From: an uncultured Clostridia bacterium
GTDB taxonomy: Bacteria > Bacillota > Clostridia > Lachnospirales > Lachnospiraceae
Length of the DNA: 64,000 bases
Direction of reading: 5' to 3'
Assembly: GCA_946403295.1 (NCBI GenBank)
Contig: CAMIZL010000007.1
Span: forward strand, 1 to 64,000
Part shown: positions 36,564 through 44,178 of the stretch, one piece after another
Layout: the number at the start of each line of letters is the position of its first letter
Numbering within the stretch: the first letter of the stretch is position 1
Notes under the pieces: generated by a model
The model's database searches: none
Told to the model about the DNA's origin: nothing
The model's input: the letters and a program-made list of their open reading frames with translations, nothing else
Made by a program: the position numbers and the translations under genes

Positions 36564-36643
36564 GATGCGTCACATCTGATATAACCCGAACACTCAGATT
36601 CCTGCGTATGCGTGTTCAAGGTTCATATCAAATGTGACGCATC
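36564..36643. repeat. 80-bp imperfect inverted repeat
   Basis: GATGCGTCACAT...TGATAT at the left and ATATCA...ATGTGACGCATC at the right pair at 18 of 19 positions. Inside them AACCCGAACAC pairs with GTGTTCAAGGTT, leaving a loop of about 18 bases. No coding frame and no T-run adjoin it. It lies between the rpsF promoter and the 3' end of the MarR-esterase gene. Confidence 0.8.
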
Positions 36644-36742
36644 AGATCTTAAATCGTCATATCAAGCATTATCAAGCATTATTGGTTTCAACAAAACTAT
36701 ATAACCATGACAGAAGCAATGCAGTTCTCTTATATAATGCTT

Positions 36743-38248
36743 TTATTTGTATGCATTTCCGAAGAAGATCCGGGCGGAATTATAGAATCCGAGATACCAG
36801 ATATCCCATCCGTGTCCGCCGGGCCTTTCCTGCCAGAGGTAATTTACGTGATCCTCAAGCCTGTCGGTTCTTGCATCAAGCCCCTTAACGGCTGCCGTAG
36901 CACTCGCAAGCGCCGTGGTATCATCGGTTCCGCAGATGTTGTATGAGAAATAGATCTGTTCATCCGGGAAGTCCTTATCAAGGATCTCTACGATCTTGGG
37001 TCCTTCATAAGAAGTGGGAGCTGCCGAATATGTTCCGAAATATCCGAAGAGGTCCATGCACTCGCACATTCCGATGTTGATGGTCTGCATACCGCCCATA
37101 GAAAGACCCGCACATGCTCTGTGCTTTCTTGCCTCCTCGGGATCCTCAGGGCTACCGTCAGCCTTTGTACCGTATGTAGAGTAATTTGCATCGATATAAG
37201 GGATCAGATCGTTACGAAGCTCTTTTCCGAACTCATAGAAAAGTGCCATTACATCAAATGTCGTGTTCTTGTAATCCTTACCCGAACGTCCGTTGGGAGT
37301 AACGATGATGAAAGGCTCGATCTCTCCAGCGTTGGTAAGGTTGTCCATCATGGTACAAACCTTGGATGATTCGGCCGAATTGAGACCCCATTCATGGATC
37401 GATCCGCCGATCCCGTGAAGAAGGAAAAGAACGTTATATTTCTTCGATGCGTCGTAATCAATGGGGAGATAGATAAACGCTTCCTTCTCAAGGTCGCTGC
37501 CGTCTCCCGCATAATCCTTGGTCGTGTAAGTAAATTTCTCTACGGTTCCCTTCCTGCCCTCAAGCTCATATTTAAGATATTCCTCGGGGATCTTGTCGAC
37601 AGGATCCGCAACGGGAGCCTGGTCGGGAACAAGCTTTACAGGTTCGGGAGTAGGGGTTGCCGTGGGAACGGGTGTGGGTGTTGCGAGCGCTTCTGTGGGT
37701 GCGGGCTGCTCCGTCTTTGTTTCTGCCTCGGTGGCTACTGTTTCCTTATTTTCCATCTGTGTCTCCTTGTCGCTGCCCGAGCATGCCGTGACAGTTAACG
37801 ACACGATCAATGCGATCGCGATCATTGAAAGATTTTTGATCATCTTGCCCATAACCGTAAGAAAATCTTCTTTCTTGCCTTCGATTCCCTCAAACGATTT
37901 CTTTTCGGCTTCGTCCGCTATACGCGCCACTTCGGCTGCGACCTCTTTACCGTGATCCGTGAGATGAATGGCAAAAGCTCTTTTTCCTCCGGAAACATAA
38001 ACAGTCTCTCTTCTGATAAGATCCTTGCGCTCCATGTTATTGAGGAGTGAAGTCATTGTTGCGGGTTCAACCGCACATCTTGCTGCCAGTTCCTTTTGGA
38101 GATACCCCTCTCTCGCAGACAACACCGTCAACACTTTGGGCTGACCGGTTGTAAGACCGAGCTTTGAAAAACGGCTCATGCAGTATTTCTTATGCGCCTT
38201 TGAAAGATCGATAAGCTGCGGGAGAAAATTTCTTCTTTCTGATGCCAT
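36743..38248 (-). CDS. MarR-type DNA-binding domain fused to a lipoprotein feruloyl-esterase-like domain
   Basis: A single 501-codon frame. Residues 1-140 are a complete MarR winged-helix domain: LTTGQPKVLTVLSAREGYLQKELAARC, recognition helix PATMTSLLNNMERKDLI, wing with GGKR, and the final dimer helix. This last helix runs straight into a lipoprotein signal (about 133-156, LIVSLTVTAC with Cys156). A Thr/Pro linker (about 180-197) and an esterase D / CE1-like alpha/beta hydrolase (about 230-501; LLHGIGGS, nucleophile GLSMGGM near 383, late GGHGWDIW) follow. ATG 38248 has GAAAGGA 6 bases upstream. The whole protein would be a membrane-tethered regulator with an outer esterase. Internal initiation at Met133 or Met136 would instead give an ordinary lipoprotein, though no strong internal ribosome site is seen. 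Confidence 0.88.
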   Translation of the reverse strand: MASERRNFLPQLIDLSKAHKKYCMSRFSKLGLTTGQPKVLTVLSAREGYLQKELAARCAVEPATMTSLLNNMERKDLIRRETVYVSGGKRAFAIHLTDHGKEVAAEVARIADEAEKKSFEGIEGKKEDFLTVMGKMIKNLSMIAIALIVSLTVTACSGSDKETQMENKETVATEAETKTEQPAPTEALATPTPVPTATPTPEPVKLVPDQAPVADPVDKIPEEYLKYELEGRKGTVEKFTYTTKDYAGDGSDLEKEAFIYLPIDYDASKKYNVLFLLHGIGGSIHEWGLNSAESSKVCTMMDNLTNAGEIEPFIIVTPNGRSGKDYKNTTFDVMALFYEFGKELRNDLIPYIDANYSTYGTKADGSPEDPEEARKHRACAGLSMGGMQTINIGMCECMDLFGYFGTYSAAPTSYEGPKIVEILDKDFPDEQIYFSYNICGTDDTTALASATAAVKGLDARTDRLEDHVNYLWQERPGGHGWDIWYLGFYNSARIFFGNAYK

Positions 38249-38292
38249 ATTAGTTCCTTTCAATTAATTTAGTTACCGAATTTATCATTCTT

Positions 38293-38306
38293 ATTAGCAT
38301 TCTAAT
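38293..38306. promoter_or_regulatory. Palindrome over the -10 of the MarR-esterase promoter
   Basis: ATTAG-CATT-CTAAT is a perfect dyad that contains the -10 box. MarR regulators commonly bind such short palindromes in their own promoters, so autorepression is likely. Confidence 0.65.
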
Positions 38307-38327
38307 CCTGACTTCGCGTTTTTACAA
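38299..38327 (-). promoter_or_regulatory. SigA promoter of the MarR-esterase gene
   Basis: On the minus strand TTGTAA (38327-38322) and TAGAAT (38304-38299) are 17 bases apart, about 45 bases before the ribosome site. Confidence 0.7.
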
Positions 38328-38373
38328 GGGAAGTATTTCATTTTTTTATAGGAATTTTTACAGTATCACAAGA

Positions 38374-38421
38374 TGGACCCTGGGGGTGGTCCCCCGGGGT
38401 CCACCCCCAAGGGACCACTCC
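38374..38421. repeat. GC-rich element with two exclusive hairpins
   Basis: TGGACCC-TGGGGG pairs with CCCCCG-GGGTCCA (38374-38403) around TGGT. Alternatively GTGGTCCC (38386-38393) pairs with GGGACCAC (38411-38418). The composition differs strongly from the A/T-rich surroundings. Confidence 0.7.
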
Positions 38422-38426
38422 AAAGC

Positions 38427-38459
38427 AAAAAAACAGAGGCAGAACCGAAGTCCTGCCTC
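38427..38459 (-). terminator. Terminator of pckA
   Basis: GAGGCAG/CTGCCTC (38436-38442, 38453-38459) with a CTTCGG-type loop, followed on the minus strand by TGTTTTTTT. Confidence 0.9.
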
Positions 38460-38556
38460 ATAAGCGTTAAACTATCATTACAAAAATCTGTCATCTGTTT
38501 TTTTCCGTCCCCTTGAATCATTAGATAGGAGGAGACAATGTCTCACGCTTTAAAGA

Positions 38557-40275
38557 TCAATCAAGAGCCTTAACGAGTTTCTCAAGTGCTGCAAGTGCTG
38601 CATCGGGAAGCTTGTCATAGCCTTCCTTCTTCTCAGCGAAGCCCTTAACGGCATCAACTCTGGTCTGAAGAGAAGCCTTAAGCTGAGCCTTGTAATCTGC
38701 GTCGTTAAAGTCAGGTGTGAAGTCACCTGTCTTGCCTGACCAGTCGTTCATGATCTCGATGTCCTCGAAAGGTCCCCACTGCTCGAACTTGCCCTTGCCT
38801 TCAACGATGGTCTCAAGGATTCCGAGTGTGTCTTCCTTCTGGCACTTCTTGCCCATGAAGTCGCCGGTGTTAACGATGTAGCATGCAACGTTCTTCTCGT
38901 CAACGAGCTTGTAGAACTTCTCATAGTCGTTTGCAAGAGGATATGTTCTGAAAGGATTTGCGTAAGGTACGATACGGATAGCGTTCATATCTGTTCCTGC
39001 CTTAACACGCTCTGCACTTGATGTCTTTGTAGCAAGTGTAGCACCCATAACAGCTGCAAGAGCCGAGCCCTTAAGCTTAACGATGGGAGGAAGTGTGGGA
39101 TCCTTCATGATCCAGAAGATAGCGTTAACGGGGCTGTCGATCTTGTCAACGCGGTTGGGTGACCAGAGCTTTGACTTGATGGCACGTCCGTTACCGTTAC
39201 GGATATCTTCGGTTACGAGCTGGATCTTGCCGTCCTCGTCCATTGTGCATGAGCAGTTCTGAACTGTAAGGAGGTACTTGTTATCGGGACATCCTGTAGG
39301 ATAATCGTTTGTCTTATCAAAATATGTAGGCTCAAGTGCGATAGAAGCACATGTGTCTGAGTTGATGATGAATGCGTCATCATGAAGAACCTTGATGCCG
39401 CCGAATGCGTCATACTTTCCGCCATGCTTAGCATGTGTAAGAGTAGACTTACCCGATCCCGAAAGACCGTATACGGAAGCAACGAACTTCTTGCCGCCTT
39501 CAAGTGAATACTCTTTCTGTCCGCCGTGGCAGGAAGCATAACCGTTACGGTTTGCAAGTGCCCATGCCATGGTAAGAGTTCCCTTCTTGTGCTCGCCGAA
39601 GTACTTCATACCAAGGATAGCTGCGCAGTTTGCGTTTGTATCGAAGTAGCAAAGTGTAAGATCATCGCTTAAGCAGCTGTAATCAACATCGGGAGCGGGA
39701 ACAGGTGCCCACTGGGGATCCGAGAAGATGTAGATGTCGGGCTCATTGCCGTCAGCGATGGGCTTTGACTCTTTGTACATCTTGTTGTAGCTGTCTGACA
39801 TGTACTGGAAGTTAAGCATCCAGTTGTAAAGAAGGTTCTCCTCGCCTTCGGGAATAAGAAGGTGAGCCTTTGCCATGAATTCGGGATCAAGACCTACGTA
39901 GCATGTTGCATGATACATCTTCTTCCAACGTGTCTTGTAGATGGCATCCATAATAACCTTGTCGAGCTTCTTCTCGTCTACACCGGGCTCGCCCTTGATG
40001 CGGCGTGCTACAGCATAACGACCGGTAACCGCACCGTCGTTGAAAAGAAGAACCTTTGCGTCGCTGTCAAGACCGAACTCCTCACCTCTGTAGATGGGCA
40101 TATCGGTAACGACTGTTCCGGGTGAATTCTTTGCAAGGTTATAAGCTTCCTTTAATGTGTTGACTTTAACTACGTTGTTGCCGTAGAAAGCACCTTCAAT
40201 GATCGAACGGGTTGTTGAGAAACCAACTTTTCCCTTGCCGATCTCGCTAATTTTGTACATAGCTTTTGTTGACAT
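38557..40275 (-). CDS. pckA: Phosphoenolpyruvate carboxykinase (ATP type)
   Basis: A 572-residue ATP-dependent PEPCK interconverting oxaloacetate and PEP. In rumen and gut anaerobes the enzyme often runs toward oxaloacetate for succinate formation. The kinase-1 P-loop is GLSGSGKSTLT (about 268-278). Metal and substrate residues lie in HDDAFIIN. The R-x-PY-x-NPFRTYPL stretch lies near 440. The C-terminus is the helical, Lys-rich type seen in Clostridia. AGGAGG precedes the ATG. It has its own promoter between pheA and pckA and a terminator, so it is monocistronic. Confidence 0.94.
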   Translation of the reverse strand: MSTKAMYKISEIGKGKVGFSTTRSIIEGAFYGNNVVKVNTLKEAYNLAKNSPGTVVTDMPIYRGEEFGLDSDAKVLLFNDGAVTGRYAVARRIKGEPGVDEKKLDKVIMDAIYKTRWKKMYHATCYVGLDPEFMAKAHLLIPEGEENLLYNWMLNFQYMSDSYNKMYKESKPIADGNEPDIYIFSDPQWAPVPAPDVDYSCLSDDLTLCYFDTNANCAAILGMKYFGEHKKGTLTMAWALANRNGYASCHGGQKEYSLEGGKKFVASVYGLSGSGKSTLTHAKHGGKYDAFGGIKVLHDDAFIINSDTCASIALEPTYFDKTNDYPTGCPDNKYLLTVQNCSCTMDEDGKIQLVTEDIRNGNGRAIKSKLWSPNRVDKIDSPVNAIFWIMKDPTLPPIVKLKGSALAAVMGATLATKTSSAERVKAGTDMNAIRIVPYANPFRTYPLANDYEKFYKLVDEKNVACYIVNTGDFMGKKCQKEDTLGILETIVEGKGKFEQWGPFEDIEIMNDWSGKTGDFTPDFNDADYKAQLKASLQTRVDAVKGFAEKKEGYDKLPDAALAALEKLVKALD

Positions 40276-40357
40276 TGAGAGACCTCCTATTGAATAAGTT
40301 TTGTTCTATGAATACCGGACGATATACTCCGGCTAATCCAAAATTCGTGCGGTTACG

Positions 40358-40386
40358 AGTATAATGCATGTATGTCAAGTTGTCAA
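40358..40386 (-). promoter_or_regulatory. SigA promoter of pckA
   Basis: On the minus strand TTGACA (40386-40381) and TATACT (40363-40358) with a 17-base spacer. Near consensus, beginning 18 bases beyond the pheA stop. Confidence 0.88.
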
Positions 40387-40403
40387 TCGGTTACTGCGAA
40401 AGC

Positions 40404-41546
40404 TCAAACGATCTCATTGTAGCTTCCGAGATAATCGAACTTGTCGCACAGGCTCGCGATCTCGGAGAGCATCCTTACGAAATCGGGTGAATATACACTC
40501 TTCTCGATATCGAAGTAGAACATGAACTCGAAGCTCTTGTCGGGGAGCGGACGGCTCTCGAGCTTGGTCAGGTTTACACCGAATGCGTAGAAACGGGCAA
40601 GGAGCTTGCAAAGGGCTCCGGGTGTATGGGATGTGATCGCCATGATACTTGTTCTGTCGGCACCCGGATAGATCTCAAGTTCGCGCGAGATACAGATGAA
40701 CCGTGTGAAATTGTTATTGCTGTCCTGAATATTGTCCTTGAGACTTTCAAGACCGTAGAGCTCGGCGCATCTGTGCGAACAGATCGCAGCGATATCCCTG
40801 CGTTCGGATTCCTTGACCGCTTTGGCTGCGGCAGCCGTGTTCTCATAAACGGTAACCTTGACATTGCCGAGGCTCCTCACAAACTCACTGCTCTGATTGA
40901 TCGCCTGTTCGTGGGATATGATCTCTTTGATCTCGGAGATCTTTGTGCCCTTCTTTGCAACAAGGCAGTGCTCTACCTTGATACGGATCGAGCGTACGAT
41001 ACTGAAGCGATGCTTCATCATAAGATCATACACTTTGTTTACCGAACCGGCGGTGCTGTTTTCAATAGGAAGAACTCCGTATTTGCAGAGGCCCTTTTCG
41101 ATCGCGGTGAAGACAGCATTAAAATTCTCGAAATACATGATGCCGGGAAGATTAAAAAGCCTCTCGCATGCGATCTGAGAGAAAGCGCCCTCCACACCCT
41201 GGCAGGCGATCATCGCACGCTCCGGAAACTCCTTCGGAGTCTTTTCGATAGCTTCAAGTATCTTCTTCTCAAGTTCTCCCGTTGCGGCCAGCGATCTCGA
41301 CTGATATGCCTTGCTCAGATCGAAGACCGTGGAATAAAGCTGGGATGTATAACGCTGAAGGTCCTCTTCAACCATCCCCGATACGGCATAAAGCTTCTCG
41401 CGCTCTCTCGCCGGATCCGAAAGAGGCATCCCGTTCTTTGCTTTGTACTCACCGATCTCCTTGCACACTTCGAGTCTCTTGCTGAAAAGCTCCACGAGTT
41501 GCTTGTCGATCCCGTCGATTTTTTCCCTGTAGTTCTTAAGATCCAT
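40404..41546 (-). CDS. pheA: Bifunctional chorismate mutase / prephenate dehydratase
   Basis: A 380-residue enzyme of phenylalanine synthesis. An AroQ-type chorismate mutase (about 1-85; IDGIDKQLVELFSKRLEVCKEIGEYKA) is followed by the prephenate dehydratase (about 110-285; CQGVEGAFSQIACERLF, LPIENSTAGSVNKVYDL, NNFTRFICI). The ACT regulatory domain (about 295-375) carries HTPGALCKLLARFYAFGVNLTKLESRP, with the ESRP motif of Phe feedback binding. AGGAGG precedes the ATG. Expression appears to be controlled by the leader peptide and attenuator upstream. Confidence 0.96.
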   Translation of the reverse strand: MDLKNYREKIDGIDKQLVELFSKRLEVCKEIGEYKAKNGMPLSDPAREREKLYAVSGMVEEDLQRYTSQLYSTVFDLSKAYQSRSLAATGELEKKILEAIEKTPKEFPERAMIACQGVEGAFSQIACERLFNLPGIMYFENFNAVFTAIEKGLCKYGVLPIENSTAGSVNKVYDLMMKHRFSIVRSIRIKVEHCLVAKKGTKISEIKEIISHEQAINQSSEFVRSLGNVKVTVYENTAAAAKAVKESERRDIAAICSHRCAELYGLESLKDNIQDSNNNFTRFICISRELEIYPGADRTSIMAITSHTPGALCKLLARFYAFGVNLTKLESRPLPDKSFEFMFYFDIEKSVYSPDFVRMLSEIASLCDKFDYLGSYNEIV

Positions 41547-41592
41547 TTTGGTTCCTCCTTTTTGTGCGACGCACTGCCATGATCAGCGAACG

Positions 41593-41631
41593 AAAAAATT
41601 AAGGGCTGTACAGCTTTGTACTGTACAGCCC
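41593..41631 (-). terminator. Attenuator terminator before pheA
   Basis: A perfect 11-bp stem GGGCTGTACAG/CTGTACAGCCC (41603-41613, 41621-41631) with a 7-base loop is followed on the minus strand by TTAATTTTTT. It lies 56 bases before the pheA start and after the Phe-rich leader peptide. Confidence 0.93.
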
Positions 41632-41658
41632 GGATCACTCTTTTTTCCAAACTTTCTT

Positions 41659-41736
41659 TTACAGCACAAAAGCCTTTAGTTTTTTGTTGCTAAAGGTAAA
41701 GACAAAGCTGTAAAATGCGAAAGAATGTCTGTTCAT
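41659..41736 (-). CDS. pheL: Phe-rich leader peptide of pheA
   Basis: ATG at 41736, 25 codons, TAA at 41659. Phe codons occur at positions 6, 8, 11, 13, 15 and 23, with Tyr at 9, six Phe in 25 residues. AAGGATAAC precedes the start. The codons F8-Y9-S10 (41715-41707) can pair with 41665-41657 at the end of the peptide. The segment 41667-41660 can in turn pair with 41625-41618, which breaks the terminator stem. Ribosome stalling for lack of charged tRNA-Phe would free the latter pairing and allow read-through, the classical pheL/trpL logic. Confidence 0.85.
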   Translation of the reverse strand: MNRHSFAFYSFVFTFSNKKLKAFVL

Positions 41737-41794
41737 GTTTATGTTATCCTTCCATCCCGCCCGTTCAAACCGGGCATCCTGAATTCAGTTATTG

Positions 41795-41823
41795 ACTATA
41801 CACCCGTGTCCATCCCACGTCAA
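41795..41823 (-). promoter_or_regulatory. SigA promoter of the pheL-pheA transcript
   Basis: On the minus strand TTGACG (41823-41818) and TATAGT (41800-41795), 17-base spacer, about 55 bases before the leader peptide start. Confidence 0.8.
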
Positions 41824-41955
41824 GCAAAAACTGATCAAAAATGAATACGGCCGGACAAAAATAAATCCATTTTAAGCTTTCGTTATGTATTCGAAAAACA
41901 GTCCTTCTCATATTTTGTTTTGTGAAGTTATTTTTTGCTATGGCAAAACATCTTC

Positions 41956-41984
41956 TTGAGTTTTCGAATCCCTAATGATATTAT
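41956..41984 (+). promoter_or_regulatory. Promoter of the EAL gene
   Basis: TTGAGT (41956-41961) and TATTAT (41979-41984), 17-base spacer. It covers the upstream in-frame ATG at 41975, so that codon is unlikely to be in the message. Confidence 0.6.
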
Positions 41985-42031
41985 TTATGTTAAGAATAGT
42001 GGAAGATTATGTGCGAAAGGCGGAAGCAGTC

Positions 42032-43927
42032 GTGTACAACATTCAGATCCAGACCAGTTCCATACTTGTTATTGTTACGATAATGATCTTTTTCTTCCTG
42101 AGCAAAAAGATCGGTCTTTTTACCGAGAAGGTTTTCACGAGGATCCTGATCGGTGCCTTTTTCTGCCTGCTTTTTGATATTCTTTCCATTGTTTTCATAT
42201 GTAACGACGATACTCTTCCGCATCTGTTGGTGGAGATCTCATGTAAATTATACCTTGCTTCCCTCATAAGCATGGCTTTCGCGGGCTTTGATTATATACT
42301 TACGGAACTGCTCCCCGAAAAAACGTATCATAAGTCGATCATGATCTTCTTTACCGTGATCCCCATTGAATCGATCGTCGTGTTCTGCCTTCCCGTCAGC
42401 TGGTATCACAAAGGAAGAACCGTTTACAGCATGGGTCCCGCGACCACAATGACATACCTTTTTGCTTTCATTTTTATAATAGCGACCATATACACGGTTA
42501 TCACCAAGCGTGACAGGATAAACAAGCGTCGCTTTATAGCAACATCCTCGTGGATGGCTCTTTGGATGATCACCGCTATGGTGCAGTTTCTCAATCCGGA
42601 GCTGCTGATCGTCGGCTTCTCCATCATGCTCGGCGTTCTCATACTCTTCTTCCTGCTCGAAAATCCCGCATCTCTGCATGACAAACGTGTCGGATGCTTT
42701 AATTCGCACGCTCTGTTTCTTTTCCTTGACCAGATCTTTGAGAGAGGAGAAAAATATTGCATAACTTCCTTCTTCTTCGAGGACAACACTTCGGACGAAA
42801 CGCTCGGCACTTCTTCAAACATAATGATGAATACGGCCACGTTTCTTCGCCGGTACAGAAACATAGCCGTTTATAAGAATCTTGAGAACGAGCTCGTCAT
42901 GCTCTCAAAATCTCCGGAACTCACGGATAAGATCGTAACGGAGTATCGCGATCATTATCGTGCACATCTCGTCCGCATCGCCAAAGAACGATCACGCACA
43001 AAAGCGAGAGTGTCGGTTGTGACACTTCCCGACAGCACTCTTGTTAAGAATTCTGACGCTCTCTTTTCTCTGATACATATGACAAAAGACGCGTCATCTT
43101 CGGGCTCAAGTCTCGTTATTCAGAACGTCGACAGCGAAAACCTTAAGAAATATTACCGTTTCCACGAAGTGGCGGCCGAGATCAGAAGCGCGCTCGACGA
43201 AGACAGGCTCGAAGTATTCTATCAACCCATCTTTTCCACGGAGCGTAATTGCTACGTATCATGCGAAGCGCTTGCGCGCATAAGACGTGCCGACGGAACT
43301 CTCATATCTCCCGGCGAATTTATCCCCGTAGCCGAAGATACCGGTCTTATAATCCGTATCGGTGACCGTGTTCTCGAAAAGGTCTGCGCTCTTTTATCCG
43401 AGCGAAAAGAGATCTCAAAAATCCTCGATTATGTCGAGATCAACCTTTCCGTGGCACAATTCAAGCAGGCCGATCTGTTCGAAAAATTTGTCGAGATCAC
43501 CTCACGTTACGGGATCGATCCCGCCAAAATAAACCTTGAGATCACGGAGACGGCTTCAATCGAAACAAAGAATACTCTTCTCGATACGATGAAGCTTTTC
43601 CTCGATCACGGCGTTTCGTTCTCTCTCGACGACTTCGGAAAGGGTCAGTCCAACCTGATGTATGTCGTAGAAATGCCCGTCTCCATAATCAAGCTGGACA
43701 TGGACATGATCAAGGCTTATTTCGTCGAGAACAAGGCGAAGCATGTAGTCTCCACCACCGTCAAGATGGCACACGACCTCGGGCTTCATGTCGTTGCCGA
43801 AGGGATCGAGAGCGAGCACGAGCTTGATTCCATGAGAAACGAGAACATAGATTTCATTCAGGGCTATTATTTCTCGCGCCCCGTACTGAAAGACGAATTC
43901 ATATCACTTATCTCAAAGGCCGGATGA
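42032..43927 (+). CDS. Membrane-bound EAL-domain cyclic-di-GMP phosphodiesterase
   Basis: About 631 residues. The N-terminal third holds seven or so membrane helices. A degenerate linker follows, then a C-terminal EAL domain with the intact catalytic set: CEALARI, N in INLSVAQF, ITET, DDFGKGQSNL, KLDMDM and EGIE. It should hydrolyse c-di-GMP and favour motility over attachment. GTG at 42032 is taken as start because AAAGGCGG lies 8 bases upstream and the promoter overlaps the ATG at 41975; a start at that ATG would add 19 residues. It is followed by the SigD-type promoter of the flagellar block. Confidence 0.88.
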   Translation: MYNIQIQTSSILVIVTIMIFFFLSKKIGLFTEKVFTRILIGAFFCLLFDILSIVFICNDDTLPHLLVEISCKLYLASLISMAFAGFDYILTELLPEKTYHKSIMIFFTVIPIESIVVFCLPVSWYHKGRTVYSMGPATTMTYLFAFIFIIATIYTVITKRDRINKRRFIATSSWMALWMITAMVQFLNPELLIVGFSIMLGVLILFFLLENPASLHDKRVGCFNSHALFLFLDQIFERGEKYCITSFFFEDNTSDETLGTSSNIMMNTATFLRRYRNIAVYKNLENELVMLSKSPELTDKIVTEYRDHYRAHLVRIAKERSRTKARVSVVTLPDSTLVKNSDALFSLIHMTKDASSSGSSLVIQNVDSENLKKYYRFHEVAAEIRSALDEDRLEVFYQPIFSTERNCYVSCEALARIRRADGTLISPGEFIPVAEDTGLIIRIGDRVLEKVCALLSERKEISKILDYVEINLSVAQFKQADLFEKFVEITSRYGIDPAKINLEITETASIETKNTLLDTMKLFLDHGVSFSLDDFGKGQSNLMYVVEMPVSIIKLDMDMIKAYFVENKAKHVVSTTVKMAHDLGLHVVAEGIESEHELDSMRNENIDFIQGYYFSRPVLKDEFISLISKAG

Positions 43928-43979
43928 TCCTCCGGTCTTTTTTTTATGACGTTTATCCTCAAAGAAGCAATATAACTGT

Positions 43980-44006
43980 TAAGTATTCGCCCATTCTTTC
44001 CGATAA
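43980..44006 (+). promoter_or_regulatory. SigD (sigma-28) type promoter
   Basis: TAAG (43980-43983), 15 bases, then TCCGATAA (43999-44006), close to the flagellar consensus TAAA-N15-GCCGATAA. It points at the 44179 gene and probably flagellin beyond it. Confidence 0.75.
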
Positions 44007-44060
44007 TAATAATACATGGATCACACGGAAACAAAAGTGTAACCCTAAAATCCATAATCA

Positions 44061-44117
44061 GGCACGGATGCCGTAGAACCAATCATCTCCGCGATGCGGG
44101 TCGGAAGGAGCCGACTC
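44061..44117 (+). promoter_or_regulatory. Leader hairpins of CsrA-site type before the 44179 gene
   Basis: GGC-ACGGAT-GCC (44061-44072) and GGGTCGG-AAGGAG-CCGACTC (44098-44117) present A(C/A)GGA in six-base loops, the form CsrA/RsmA binds. The second loop is also a good ribosome site for a TTG at 44119, which would be masked by the hairpin or by CsrA. Confidence 0.55.
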
Positions 44118-44178
44118 ATTGTCCGGGGTATCAATGAAACGCCGAACGAAATCTGTTTGGCAGAAGGACGTGCCTATT

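Noticed and set aside
44013-44118. Cyclic-di-GMP riboswitch before the flagellar-region gene (also 57350-57470)
   Set aside because: The GEMM core elements (GGCAAACC, GGGACGCAAAGCC) are absent; the CsrA-type hairpins explain the structure better.
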